This document shows, piece by piece, positions 23,386-35,200 of a DNA stretch of 64,000 nucleotides; the stretch's first letter is position 1; every line of letters begins with the position of its first letter. Under the pieces are notes generated by a model. The model worked only from the letters and a program-made list of their open reading frames with translations, was not told the DNA's origin and searched no databases. The position numbers were made by a program, and so were the translations under genes. Origin of the DNA: Ciona intestinalis (taxonomy: Eukaryota; Chordata; Ascidiacea; Phlebobranchia; Cionidae); contig NC_020172.2 of assembly GCF_000224145.3 (NCBI RefSeq), forward strand, positions 3,889,557 to 3,953,556, read 5' to 3'.

Positions 23386-24878
23386 AACTTAATAAAAATA
23401 TTTAATTGCGTTTTTCTTTAACTGAAATATTGAGTCACTTCAGAAACACAAACTTTTGTTTCAGTGTCGAACGCATAATTATTTTTCACAAATTAGACAT
23501 TGATATACTGCGACCAATAATGCCTTTTAAATTTATTGTATCATTCCATTGAGTAGTAAACACAGAACATTCAAAGAATTATAAAACTATATCCTAAGGG
23601 CTCCCACAGACAGTTGTTAATAGTTTATAAAACACGACCAGGATATTTGGATATTATGTGCTAAGCGTGTCCCATCTCCCGCCACCGTATACTAAATCCT
23701 AAGCTTGTTTGATGCTTTTAGAGGTGCCTACGCAAAACAACTAAACTCTTTTTCTTTAACGCCGCCAACGTGGCAAAACGAAGGTTTCGCGGAAATGGTA
23801 TGAAATCGTTAGCGTATACATAGAAGTAGATTAATTATTTATCTTATTTATGTTTGTTTTTTTGCAAAACTAAACTATTACACTAATACAATCTAAAGAA
23901 ACCGAGTTAGATTAATTAACTTAACTATCGTTACAGCGATGAACTACTGCTTCTAGAGAACGACGGTAAGATTTTATCTTTCAACTTTTTTACCGTGTAT
24001 AGCCCATAGTCCTTTTGACTGCTTTTGATTTTTTTAATGAAGCCGAAGTTTTCCCCAGGTATAAAAATCATATATAGTGGGTTGGGGTAAGATGGGACCT
24101 GTTTCATTCTTTTTTCTCCCAATGTGTAGTGAACAAAGAACGCCTTAAGAATTGTATATTTTACCATATGATCACTAAAAAAAGAGCGTTATTAATTGTT
24201 TAAAACATGATCAGTATATGTGACGACACATTACAGTTGGCTACAGTTGGCTGAACGAGCTGTTTCTATTATGGATGACCATTATTGATCATCGTATATA
24301 CCCCAGTAACAACTCTACGAAAAGAATATTCAGAGCTTAAAAATCCATGAATATACAATTCCTTTTGTTAACTTAGTAATGAAACTGTCAATACAAAACA
24401 ACACACTTGTTCTATTCTGTTACCCCATTGTTTTACACGCAACAATACACCTACTATGTGCGTTTTCTCGATATTGGCTTTTTCGTTTGCTCCCGCTTTT
24501 TTTTAATTACATTTCTTTATGCATTTGACTCTCGTAATCTTATCTACGAACTAAATAAAAAACAAAATGGAAAAATGTAACATGTGCTGGACAATTGGCC
24601 ATCAGCAGTTGACTACATAAACGTGATAGCAGCTCACATATTGATCTCTTTTTGTATATAGCATTAATAAATAGCCGTCGGTTCTTATAGAAACATCGGG
24701 AAAAAGGTAGGTTTTCCGCGGGCTCTCGGTGCTCTGGCCGCGGCGAATCAAATATTTTTTTCCGAGAGTGTACTGCACCTATATATCCTTTGAGTAGAAC
24801 AGTTCTAAAGCATGTTGTTTTGCAATAAAGTTTCGGTACAGAACTAGATGTTAACTGGGTTTATTGCAGATTTTAACA

Positions 24879-26077
24879 ATGGATGTGGTATATTATAGTG
24901 GGGGGAACAGTGGATATTTCGACACAAATATAATGGAATTCAATCGCTTTGTTGGCGAAGGTAAATGTTATGTTTTTTACAAGTCCGTTACCGTTCTGGT
25001 GACTTATAAGCTTTAAGAACAGTGTATAGAGGTTGGTTTCCACTAAATTAGCTCTCTCTAGGTGCCTAGGCGACAAACCTGGGGTGGCAGGGTAGATTCG
25101 CCTACTCGCTACCCTTGAATTTTCTGCGCTACAATAATCATTAAACATTACAACCAAATTTTTATTTGTTTCATAGCACTATATGTTTAACTATCCTCGC
25201 CTCCCCTGCATTTTTATAAGTTTGATGCATTTGCTTGAATGTATCTATAAGTGTATAGAAAATACACAGTGCTATCTGCTATGTGATAAGAATTGACTCA
25301 ATATTTCTTGCAGGACATTTCAATCCAACTTGGTGGATCAAATACATTGAATTATCTCGTCAGATATTTGGGTCAAAAATTATTCGTGCTTGTTGTGGAG
25401 AAAATGCACTGGACGACAAAACATTGTACATTGTTCGACAACAAGCACATTTCACCAGTTATGTTGAAGATTATGTGAAACTTGTAAATAGCAATGTCAA
25501 AAAAGTGCATAATTTTCCTGTTAGAATATTTCATTCCACAGAAATGGTTAAAAACACGTCCATGCTGTATTTTACTGAAATAACCGATTTAAAAAGAAAT
25601 GTTAAATTGATAACTGTAGTCTCTCATATGGTATTTATAAATAGGGCTACACGAAGGCCAACCCCTCTGCCACAACAGCTTAAACATGTAGTTAACAATG
25701 GCCATACATCTGTATTAAATACAATACAACCAATACAAGATCCTTTGATTGAGCCACCAAGACAGACGAAACTGTTTAAATGGTCACGAAAAATATCATT
25801 GCTCGACACAGACTATAATGGCCATGCCAATAATTCAGTATTTTTCACAATCCCCCTACAATGCCTAGGTATAGCAATTGAGAATAAGTTTTCACCTACT
25901 TTAAAAGAGTCTATACATGATTATGCAATTGAAAAATACTGCTTGAAAATTGTAAAAGAATGTCATATTGGTCAAGTTATTACTGCAACGATGTGGGAAA
26001 GCTGTGGCTCTAGTTTTCATTTTGTTTTAAAAGTGAACGAACTAGTTGTTTCTTGTTTAACTTTAATATTTGTTTAA
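24879..26077 (+). CDS. double hotdog-fold thioesterase-like protein
   Basis: Two exons, 24879-24960 and 25314-26077 (phase 1 junction), give 281 residues. The start is 'MDVVYYSGGNSGYFDTNIME' and the protein ends at TAA. The C-terminal half (about residues 170-281) has 'WSRKISLLDTDYNGHANNSV', which matches the D-x-D-x-x-G-H-x-N-N signature of acyl-ACP/acyl-CoA thioesterases (FatA and 4-hydroxybenzoyl-CoA types). The N-terminal half starts with 'FNRFVGEGHFNPTWWIKYIE', compatible with a second, degenerate hotdog domain. It would hydrolyse acyl thioesters; the substrate is unknown. The ATG lies 9 nt after an acceptor ('tttattgcag', AG at 24868-24869), so the mRNA may start by trans-splicing. AATAAA is present at 26392-26397. 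The family assignment is motif-based. Confidence 0.78.
25067..25230. mobile_element. 'ggcgccaaac'-ended MITE (family C), degraded
   Basis: Starts near 'taggcgacaaacctggggtg' and ends near 'cccctgcatttttataagtt', sharing the body of copies at 38149, 43535, 45756 and 51855. It lies in the thioesterase intron. Confidence 0.55.
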
Positions 26078-26645
26078 TTGTTTATTAAATTACAGTTCTC
26101 CAAACTTTTATGCTGTTTTTTGTAATTTTTTTTATTTTTTTCAAATCTTCTTTACAGAATTGTTATAATTGTTTAATTTTCAGTATAAAAAAAATACCAA
26201 GCAACAAAAGCGTGCTTAATTTTTTTTAAATTATACGTTTAAGCTTTTTTTTTAAAGTAAAGTTGTTGTGTACACTCTATGCAGATCTTACACCCATTTC
26301 AAAAAATCCTGCATTAAAATGTGTATTCCTGTTTCGCATTTGTAATGTGCAATCCAGTTCTTGTTTAATTTGTTTATCTAAACCCTTTTTAAATAAAAAT
26401 ATAATTCAAGATTCAAATGCAGTTTTTGACAATATACATGTAAATCTAATATTCTATTATTGAGAGTAAAAGACATTAATTACATAGGTGCAAAAATGCG
26501 AATTTTTCTTTTACTTTATATAAACATGACAGTCCATATGTAAGACCTGACTTTCATTAAATATGTTTCAGTCTAAAAATCAAAACGATCATCAGTGATG
26601 TAAGAAGTTAATATAAATGCTTAGAACGAAAATGCATCAATTGCC

Positions 26646-26838
26646 TATATAGTAGAGTGGGGATAGGACACATTTAGCACATAATATTTAAATATCCTGA
26701 TCGTGTTTTAATCAATTAACAGCGGTCTATGGGAGTTGTGGGGATACAGTTTTATAATTCTTTGAATGTTCTTGTTTACTACCCAAATGGAATCGGAAAA
26801 TAAAATAAAAAGCTGTCCCATCTATCCCACCCTACTGT
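26646..26838. mobile_element. palindromic 'tagtagggtgggg' MITE (family A)
   Basis: Ends 'atatagtagagtggggatag' and 'ctatcccaccctactgta' are inverted. The body has the family words 'cctgatcgtgtttta' and 'gtctatgggag'. Confidence 0.75.
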
Positions 26839-27018
26839 AAACATTAGGTTAGGTTCGTAAATTAAAACGTAGGCGTTTTCTTGCTTCAGTTATGTAACTT
26901 CTGTTGATAATCGACTAATGGAATAGCATTTATTTATATACTCGCGTGGGAGAGCTACGTCAGTCGTTATAACTCAGTACCCTATTTAACACACCTCGTG
27001 CCCGCTAGGCACTAATAA

Positions 27019-27115
27019 GTTATTACGTATATGCAACTTCCTGGGCGTTTTATCAGTTATTACGTATATGCAACTTTGTGGGCGTTTTATCAGTTATTAC
27101 GTATATGCAATTATG
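27019..27115. repeat. 37-bp tandem repeat
   Basis: Units beginning 'gttattacgtatatgcaact' at 27019, 27056 and 27093 (the last partial). The matching stretch after the gap (about 28326) has one unit fewer. Confidence 0.8.
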
Positions 27116-28013
27116 TTACATACGTGGTTACACGTAAGCTGGCACGAGATGTATGAAACAGAACACCTGTGTTATAAAGACTGTCGTTTTCTGAATACCC
27201 GAGGATAAAGCAATTTACGTTCAATAAATCATTCATTTAAATATGTGGGTGTTATACAACGCCAGCACCTAAACACGGGAAAAATTATAACCGATGTTTT
27301 AATAAAGAGACGTCCTTGTAACATAGGATGTGATAAATATTTGAAGAGAAACCCGCAGTGTGGTCATATGACTTTAAACAAACTGTTGCACCATTAAGTT
27401 TTGGTTTTACTTGAAATCGGCCGACGATTAATATACTACCAATCGAGGACGTTCTGTGTTGATTTTGCTACGTCACCAATTCTATTACGTCGATGCAGCA
27501 CAGCCACAACAAGCGACGCGTTTGCAAATATTCGTTAGAAGTTTGAAATCGGTGAAAGTAAACAATTATTGTTTATATTTATTGTTTAAGTATTCGTTGT
27601 ATCTCGTTCATAATAAAAGTACGATCATACAAATCGTTACACTCTGGTGTTCTTTCGTTTTACCACACAATATGTATATACTGTCGAGACCTTGTTTATT
27701 TAAACTAAACTTAGGCTTTATTTAACATAACGTAACTACGACCTTAATCAAATAGAATATTAGATATAGATTAAAATAACAACGGAAATGATATCACTAA
27801 ACTCAGTAAGCTAATTCAAACAGTAACACTGCAACTGAAAGACGGGAGTTAAAACAAATGGTGAAACGTGGCGAACAAAAGAAGGAACACACGAAAGTAA
27901 TTATTACGCGGCGCGCGCCGCACACAGTGTTGCCGTTTGTGGAATGCTTCACATTCTTCCCCACAAAATTTTGTTTTAACAAATTACAATACAATACAAT
28001 ACGAATTACAGGA

Positions 28014-28063
28014 NNNNNNNNNNNNNNNNNNNNNNNNNNNNNNNNNNNNNNNNNNNNNNNNNN
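28014..28063. other. assembly gap (50 N)
   Basis: A run of 50 N separating two versions of the same roughly 900-bp stretch. Confidence 0.99.
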
Positions 28064-29273
28064 AATTCTTTGAATGTTCTTTGTTTACTACCCAAATGGA
28101 ATGAGAAAATAAAATAAAAAGGTGTCCCATCTATCCCTAACTATAAACATTAGGTTTGGTTCGTAAATTATAACGTAGGCGTTTTCTTGCGTCAGTTATG
28201 TAACTCCTGTTAATAATCGACTAATGGAATTGCATTTATTTATATACTCGCGTGGGAGAGCTACGTCAGTCGTTATAACTCAGTACCCTATTTAACACAC
28301 CTCGTGCCCGCTAGGCGCTAATAAGTTATTACGTATATGCAACTTCGTGGGCGTTTTATCAGTTATTACGTATGCAATTATGTTACATACGTGGTAACTC
28401 GTAAGCTGGCACGAGATGTATGAACCAGAACACCTGTGTTATAAAGGCTGTCGTTTTCTGAACACCCGAGGATAAAGCAATTTACGTTCAATAAATCATT
28501 CATTTAAATATGTGGGTGTTGTACAACGCCAGCACCTAACCATGGGAAAAATTATAACCAGTGTTTTAATAAAGAGACGTCCTTGTAACATAGGATGTGA
28601 TAAATATTTGAAGAGAAACCCGCAGTCTGGTCATATGACTTTAAACAAACTGTTGCACCATTAAGTTTTGGTTTTACTTGAAATCGGCCGACGATTAATA
28701 TACTACCAATCGAGGACGTTCTGTGTTGATTTTGCTACGTCACCAATTCTATTACGTCGATGCAGCCCAGCCACAACAAGCAACGCGTTTGCAAATATTC
28801 GTTAGAAGTTTGAAATCGGTGAAAGTAAACAATTATTGTTTATATTTATTGTTTAAGTATTCGTTGTCTCGCTCAGAACAAAAGTACGATCATACAAATC
28901 GTTACACTCTGGTGTTCTTTCGTTTTACCACACAATATATGTATATTTTAAAGCATGGCCTACTCAATACATTAAGTAGCCTATAACTAAAGTAAAAGGT
29001 GTTCAAAAATTCTTGCAAAAATGGAGAAAATGCGTTTAATTTAAAACCGCACAAAAGCTATTGCGCAGAGAGAATACACTGACTTTGATGGGGTTTCCCC
29101 CGGGATAAAATCCCGTTTTTTTCCAGAGGGATTTTCCCATTACCGCCAAAGAATCTGTCGCAATGTATATAAACAAAGAATTGCGCCACTGTTTGAGCCA
29201 AGTCAGTTCGTTTGTTTCGACTAACTTGGTACAGAAAGGAGTGTTATGTTTTGTTGGATGGTTCACACTGAAG

Positions 29274-32200
29274 ATGGAGCCTGCGTTTTGCTGCAAAATA
29301 CTTAGTTGGAATTTGCATTGTCGACCTCCCCATACCCGCTTGCATAAGAACAGAACTGAAAGAATAGAAAATGTTTGTCAAACAATACAAAGGTATGTGG
29401 ATGTTTTACAAGGAAACAAAATATAGTAGGGTGGGAGAAGACGGTACAACTTTAGCAAGTATTATTTGTATATCCTGGTTGTGTTTTAAACAATTAAAAA
29501 CGGTCCATTTAGGAGTCGCGAGGATACGGTTGCATTACTATTTAAATGTTCTTTATTTACTACCAAATGTGACGAGAAAATAGAATAAAACGTTGTCCCA
29601 TTTCCCCCCATCCTACTATATAAATTATTTGTGTTCCCTGGACAATTAGATTTTTAAGCACAATTTTTTGTACTTTTTTGCACTTGATTCTTTGATTAAA
29701 AAAATGGTGTTAAAAGTTTAGCAGCATTTTATTTACAGAGAGAATCCAACATTGGTTAGTCTTCAAGAGGTTGGGGTTTATGAATATAATAAAATTCATA
29801 ATCATTTCGTGAATATCTATGGTTTCCACTCAGTGAAAAGTTCTATTGGATTCGTTGAAGGTAGGACAACAATACTAAAATTAAAAAAAATTCTGCAATT
29901 TTAACAATAAATGCATGTAACTTGCTTTATCATCGCGCGGCCAAAAAAAACACAGTCGTTATAACACGAATGTTCTGTTTCATACACCTTGTGGCCGCTT
30001 ATAAGTATCAAAAATGTCTGCCCTACAGAAAAAAACAGCCTGTAAATCAAATCTATGCATGAAATAAAACACCATTGTCATAGCTTTTAAGTTTCTCTAC
30101 CACAAATGGACAATAATTGATAAAGTACCGTGGGAGAAGATGGGATCCATTTGGCACATAATATCTAAGTATCCTGATCATGTTTTAAATATTTAACAAC
30201 AGTCTATAGGAATTACAAGAATAAGGTTTTATAACTTTTTAAATGTTTTGCCCACTATCAAATGCGATGGGAAAATAGAATAAAAAGGTTTCCCATCTTC
30301 CTCCACCCTACTATATAAAAGACATACCAGTAACAAAAGAAAGTAGTCTTATGCACAAACACTTAATCGATTTTGTTTTTCAGACTTGGATTTCTGTATC
30401 ACAGTCGTAATGTTCAAGAAAGATGTTGTTTTTCATTATTCTGGAAATCATTATAAATTCCACAGCCTTCGAATGTGTGAATATTTACATGTGTTTCAAG
30501 TAAGATTTTTCTACATGCACGTAAAGTCATACATAAAAATAATAACCACCCACAAAGTAACATACATGGTAACTCATAAGCTGACACGGGCTGTATGAAA
30601 CAGAACACCTGTGTTATATCGACTGTCGTTTTCAGGCCACGCAAGGATAAAGTTAGTTACATTCATTCATTCAAATAAACTATAACACTGTTAAGATGGG
30701 ACATGGGGTAAGATAGGACATGTTTTTGTTTTCATTTCTTGTCCCATTTGGTAGTAAACAAAGAATATTTACAAATATCGTCAGGACATATATGGGATTT
30801 AAAAATGTGGGAGTGGTTTTCATTGAATGCAGCTTTATAATATATTGTTTTTATTTGAATATGATTTTGATACAAATTTTGGTTGTTTACCAGGGAAAAG
30901 TTAAAGGAAATGAATTTGTATTGTTTACATCTCAACTTGAAAAAAGAAAATCAAGTTCTAAAGAAAGACAAGACCAATTGGGCCAGGTTAGTTTGGAGCC
31001 ATCAGCCTAAAGAAATATAAATGTCTTCTAGCTGCCCTAAAGCATATACTGTACTTTTGTAATGATTCTTTTACTTTAAACACGGTGTTGAATGTAAATT
31101 CCACTCCATGTTTAAAGTACACGAAAAGTAAAACCCAACTTACATGTCTATTTTGAAGGACTTCTTAAACCAGATGTATCACTAGGGTGTAACGTCACGC
31201 CTTTTATCAAAACATATTCTNNNNNNNNNNNNNNNNNNNNNNNNNNNNNNNNNNNNNNNNNNNNNNNNNNTTATCCAAGACATTATTATTCCATTTTTAT
31301 CAATAAGCGTGTTTCAACAACTGTTGTTATACGGTTACTACCTGTCTTTTTGCTTTTGTCAACTCTTGTTCTTCGTTATCCTGACCGAAGGGACAAAATA
31401 AATTTCATTCATTCATCACTGGGAAAATGTTTTAAATATTTAGAAAATAAATTGGTTTAATTTCGAACATCATCCGATAACAATAATGATTGTTTCTATT
31501 CCAGGTTATTCATTTCCTTAACAAAACTCCAGCCACATCAACAGCTATATTTGCTGGTAGTTTATACATTACAGATTTTGAGGTTAGCTACTTATTTTAT
31601 GTTCTAAAAATGCTTAAAACGATAAATTTATTACATACACTGATAATTGCATCAAAGGCGAGCCTCGAACCCATGACCTCTGGGTTATAGGCAGGCGCGC
31701 TAACCAACTGCGCTACGGAGACGATCAACACATTTGAAGTTTTTAATTGTGTGAAATTAAGATTACTTTTACCAGTTAAAAATAGAATGTCATATTTCAG
31801 CTGTTTTTTTTTCACACCAAACAGAAAATAAAATTAAATTATATTGTAATATCTTTAGGTTTTATTTTATCAACTGATATTCTATACCTGTTTAACAACA
31901 GCTAGAGAAGGAAATGTCGCAACGAGATGAGAGAAATGTTTGTGAGTTGTGGAAAGAATTAAAACTCAAAAAATCTTTCAATGAAAATCTTAATACGGGT
32001 GACATTTCCAAGGGGGTAAGATATTTAACTGTTTTGTCATTAATGGGACAAATGTTGAATATTCTGTTTATGTTATACTCCGTAGCTTCAAACGATAAAT
32101 AAAATGAATGTAACTTGCCGTATCCTCATGTGGCCGGACAACAACAGTTGTTATAACACGGGTGTTTTGTTTTATACACCTTTTGCCAGCTTATGAGATA

Positions 32201-35200
32201 CCACGAATGTAACTTTGCGGGTGATTATTTTTTTCTGTAAAGCTACCAATTTAGACAACGCATTAGTGACCACTAGGTTGGTAAAATTACCATGTGGCCA
32301 AGGACACAACAGTATCATACCACCAGGCTTTGAACCAGTACCCTCCTGGTTAGAGGCAGGCGCGCTAACCACTAAACCACTGAACCACAGTGCCAGATAA
32401 TGTGCATAAATACAATGTTTACTGTTAATTAGGTAGAACACACAGAATGGGTTTTTATCCGAAGAAATCAAGACGATTTAAGAGCAAGTCACATGACTAC
32501 AGTATCTGCTCTTGAAGGAGATTTACCAGATGGTGTCATTATTAATTATAACGTACCGGTAATGAGTTGGTTCTTTTATGTTTTTTATAAATGTATCTGT
32601 AGTTTGGTGGTTCTTTTATGCTTTGTATGAATAACTGTAATAAAAGGGTAAAAAAGTTTTATTTATTTAATATAATAAGGTTATAGAAGATGAAGAATGT
32701 AGTGAAGAGTCAGAAGATACTGATAGTGAAGATTTTGATCTTGGATGCGAGGAATCAAATGAAATTTTGGAGGATGAAGGAATTTGCATTGACAGTGATG
32801 CGAGGTGAAGATTTATAAATTTTAAATCTAGCAACACTGATCTGTTGATTTTAAATCTAGCAACACTGAACTGTTAATTTTATGGTAAAATGTAAACGGA
32901 ACACGATGTATGAAACAGAACATCTGTGTTATAACAACTTTCATTTTCTCACCATGTGAGAATCAAGCAATTTACATTCATTGTTTCATTTAAAACAAGT
33001 TTTTTTGCAATGTAACCTTATGTTTTAGTGGAACTACATTGCCAGAACATTCAACGATAAAATTGGATGACCACAGAATATTAGAAGAAACACAGAATGC
33101 TACATCAAGTACTCTTCAAGATGAAAAATACATGTAAATATTTTAGCCACTTATATTAAATTTTGAAAAATGTGTAATTGGATCACAGTTTATGAATCCA
33201 GAATTGAGTTGAATTAAGTATAACATTTTTTTTCCTTTAAACAAATTTTTAATTTTTAGAAAATAAAAAACATTGTAAACTCACAGAAACAAACTTACCA
33301 TTACTGAAGAAGTCCCATCAGTTGAACCAAAAGAACATTTATTCTCTACCAGCAACTATAACACAGATGTCACCCCCGCTTCATTTTCCCAACCAAGTTC
33401 ACTTTCAGCTTTGGATCTGACATTCCCTGCAACAAGTAAGCCATTTATACAGACTGTCGTTTTCCCGCAACGCGAAGATAAATTAAATTACATTCATTCA
33501 ATGATTCAGGATCCCCGCACCCACTAGAAACATTTCTCGCTGATCTAAAAATCACCATTGCAATGTTTGCTTGCCTTTCAAAACTATATACAAAAAAATA
33601 TAATGATCATTCACTTATTTTTAAAATTATCATGTGCTTACTTTTAAACTATTAAAATGTCAAAAATTGTATCATAAAGTACTACAATTAAAATGAGAAA
33701 ATTTTCCAAATTTTACAAATGTGGGGAATTTTAATCTCCTGTTTTATTACCAGGTTCACACAAACAATATAAAGATATATTTGATGTTGACAAATGTCTT
33801 GAATTATGTATTTTGCTACATAACGAACAGAACTCGTAAGTTATATCTATTATATTGCAAATGACATAATAATTATTAAATAGTTCTCGTAATATTTGAG
33901 ATCAATTGTATTACAAATTACATAAAAATTAATAAAAGTTTTTTGTTGTTAACTTCAAAGCTGACACAGGGCAAAATGAAAAAAATGATCACCCACAAAA
34001 TTACCCATGTGGTTACTCGTAAGTGGACACGGGGTGTATGAAACAGAACACCTGGGTTATGACGAATGTGGTTTTGCCACTGCGCGAGGTTAAAGCAAGT
34101 TACATACGCGATAACTTAGAAACGAGCAGGAGGTGTATAAATCAAAACACCTGTGTTACAACGACTGTCATTGCCCGGTCACACGAGTTTAAATAAATGA
34201 ATTCAGTTTAACTCGGCTGTTTAAAGTTCATTAAACTTACCAATATTTATTATAGGAACGATACCATTATTGAATGGGTTGAAAACCATGTGGGAAGGAA
34301 TTTCTGGATGTCAGGTCCGTTTATAAAGTGTTTGATTTCAGTCATCTGCGAAAAGGCTGTAAATGATGATCTAAATAGCCCTGGTGAGAAATTCGTTTTT
34401 AATAAAATATTTAGATTTATTTGGACCATTGACTAATAACTATTGATAAAATAATATAAAAAAAACAATGAGCAAAGAAACATACATGGTAACTCGTAAG
34501 CTGGCTTGAGATATCTCACTAATGGGTTGTCCAAATTATCAGCTGTACACAAAAAATCCCCCACAAAGTAGCATACATGGTAACTCGTAAGCTGGCACTA
34601 GGTGTTAAACCCGTATTATAACGACTGTCGTTTTCCGGCCACACGAGGATAAAGTAAGTTACATTCATTCATTTATTAATTATATATTTATGTGGTAGGT
34701 ATTTTATAAGATCTTTTGAAAACGGTTATAATGCTAGAAGTTTATTTAAAAAAATGTTCACAGAAAATGCAATAAACAAAAGATCTCCTTTGGTTGTGTT
34801 TTATATTTTAAACTCAAAGGAAAATCTCCAACAAGATATAATTGAGGAAGTTTTAACTTGTATTGACACATGGGGGTATAGTCAAGGTAAGAATTCTTCA
34901 TTTCTGCCTGCCTTTAACCCAGAGGTAATGGGTTCAAAGCTCGGTGAAACCATTGTGGGCTTATGTATGTTTGGGCAAGATACTTAACGGCAAATGCTCC
35001 AACCCAGTGGTCACTAACGGGTTGTCCAAACTGCTAGCCATACATAAAAAATACCACCTGCAAAGTTACATGCATGGTAATTTATAAGCGGACACGAGGT
35101 GTATGAAACAGAATATTTATGTTATAAAAACAACTGTTGTTTTCCGACCATGTGAGATTAAATAAGTCTCATTCATACATTTCATATTATATCAACATTT

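Larger units (their letters stand above)
26078..29273. other. intergenic, repeat-rich, with an internally duplicated stretch around a 50-N gap
   Basis: No coding exon could be supported with confidence. The stretch 26756-27665 recurs at 28064-28950. Its right part ('tacgtcaccaattctattac', in both copies) carries CRE-like TACGTCA and CCAAT words, and may be promoter or 5' UTR of the plus-strand gene at 29274. A 37-bp tandem unit lies at 27019-27115. Confidence 0.55.

Noticed and set aside
27456..27725. Frame beginning 'MLILLRHQFYYVD', present in both copies around the 28.0-kb gap
   Set aside because: No domain, and the two copies diverge in frame near the end. More likely promoter or 5' UTR sequence, although a small coding exon cannot be excluded.
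31648..31728. Possible tRNA gene (A and B boxes present on the minus strand)
   Set aside because: The 5' and 3' ends do not form an acceptor stem, and the same head is seen in several SINE copies.
33257..33286. Acceptor at 33257-33258 ('aatttttag') for the EEP-W2 exon
   Set aside because: It would put a stop immediately in frame. The downstream 'ctcacag' acceptor at 33286 keeps the frame open and the phases consistent.
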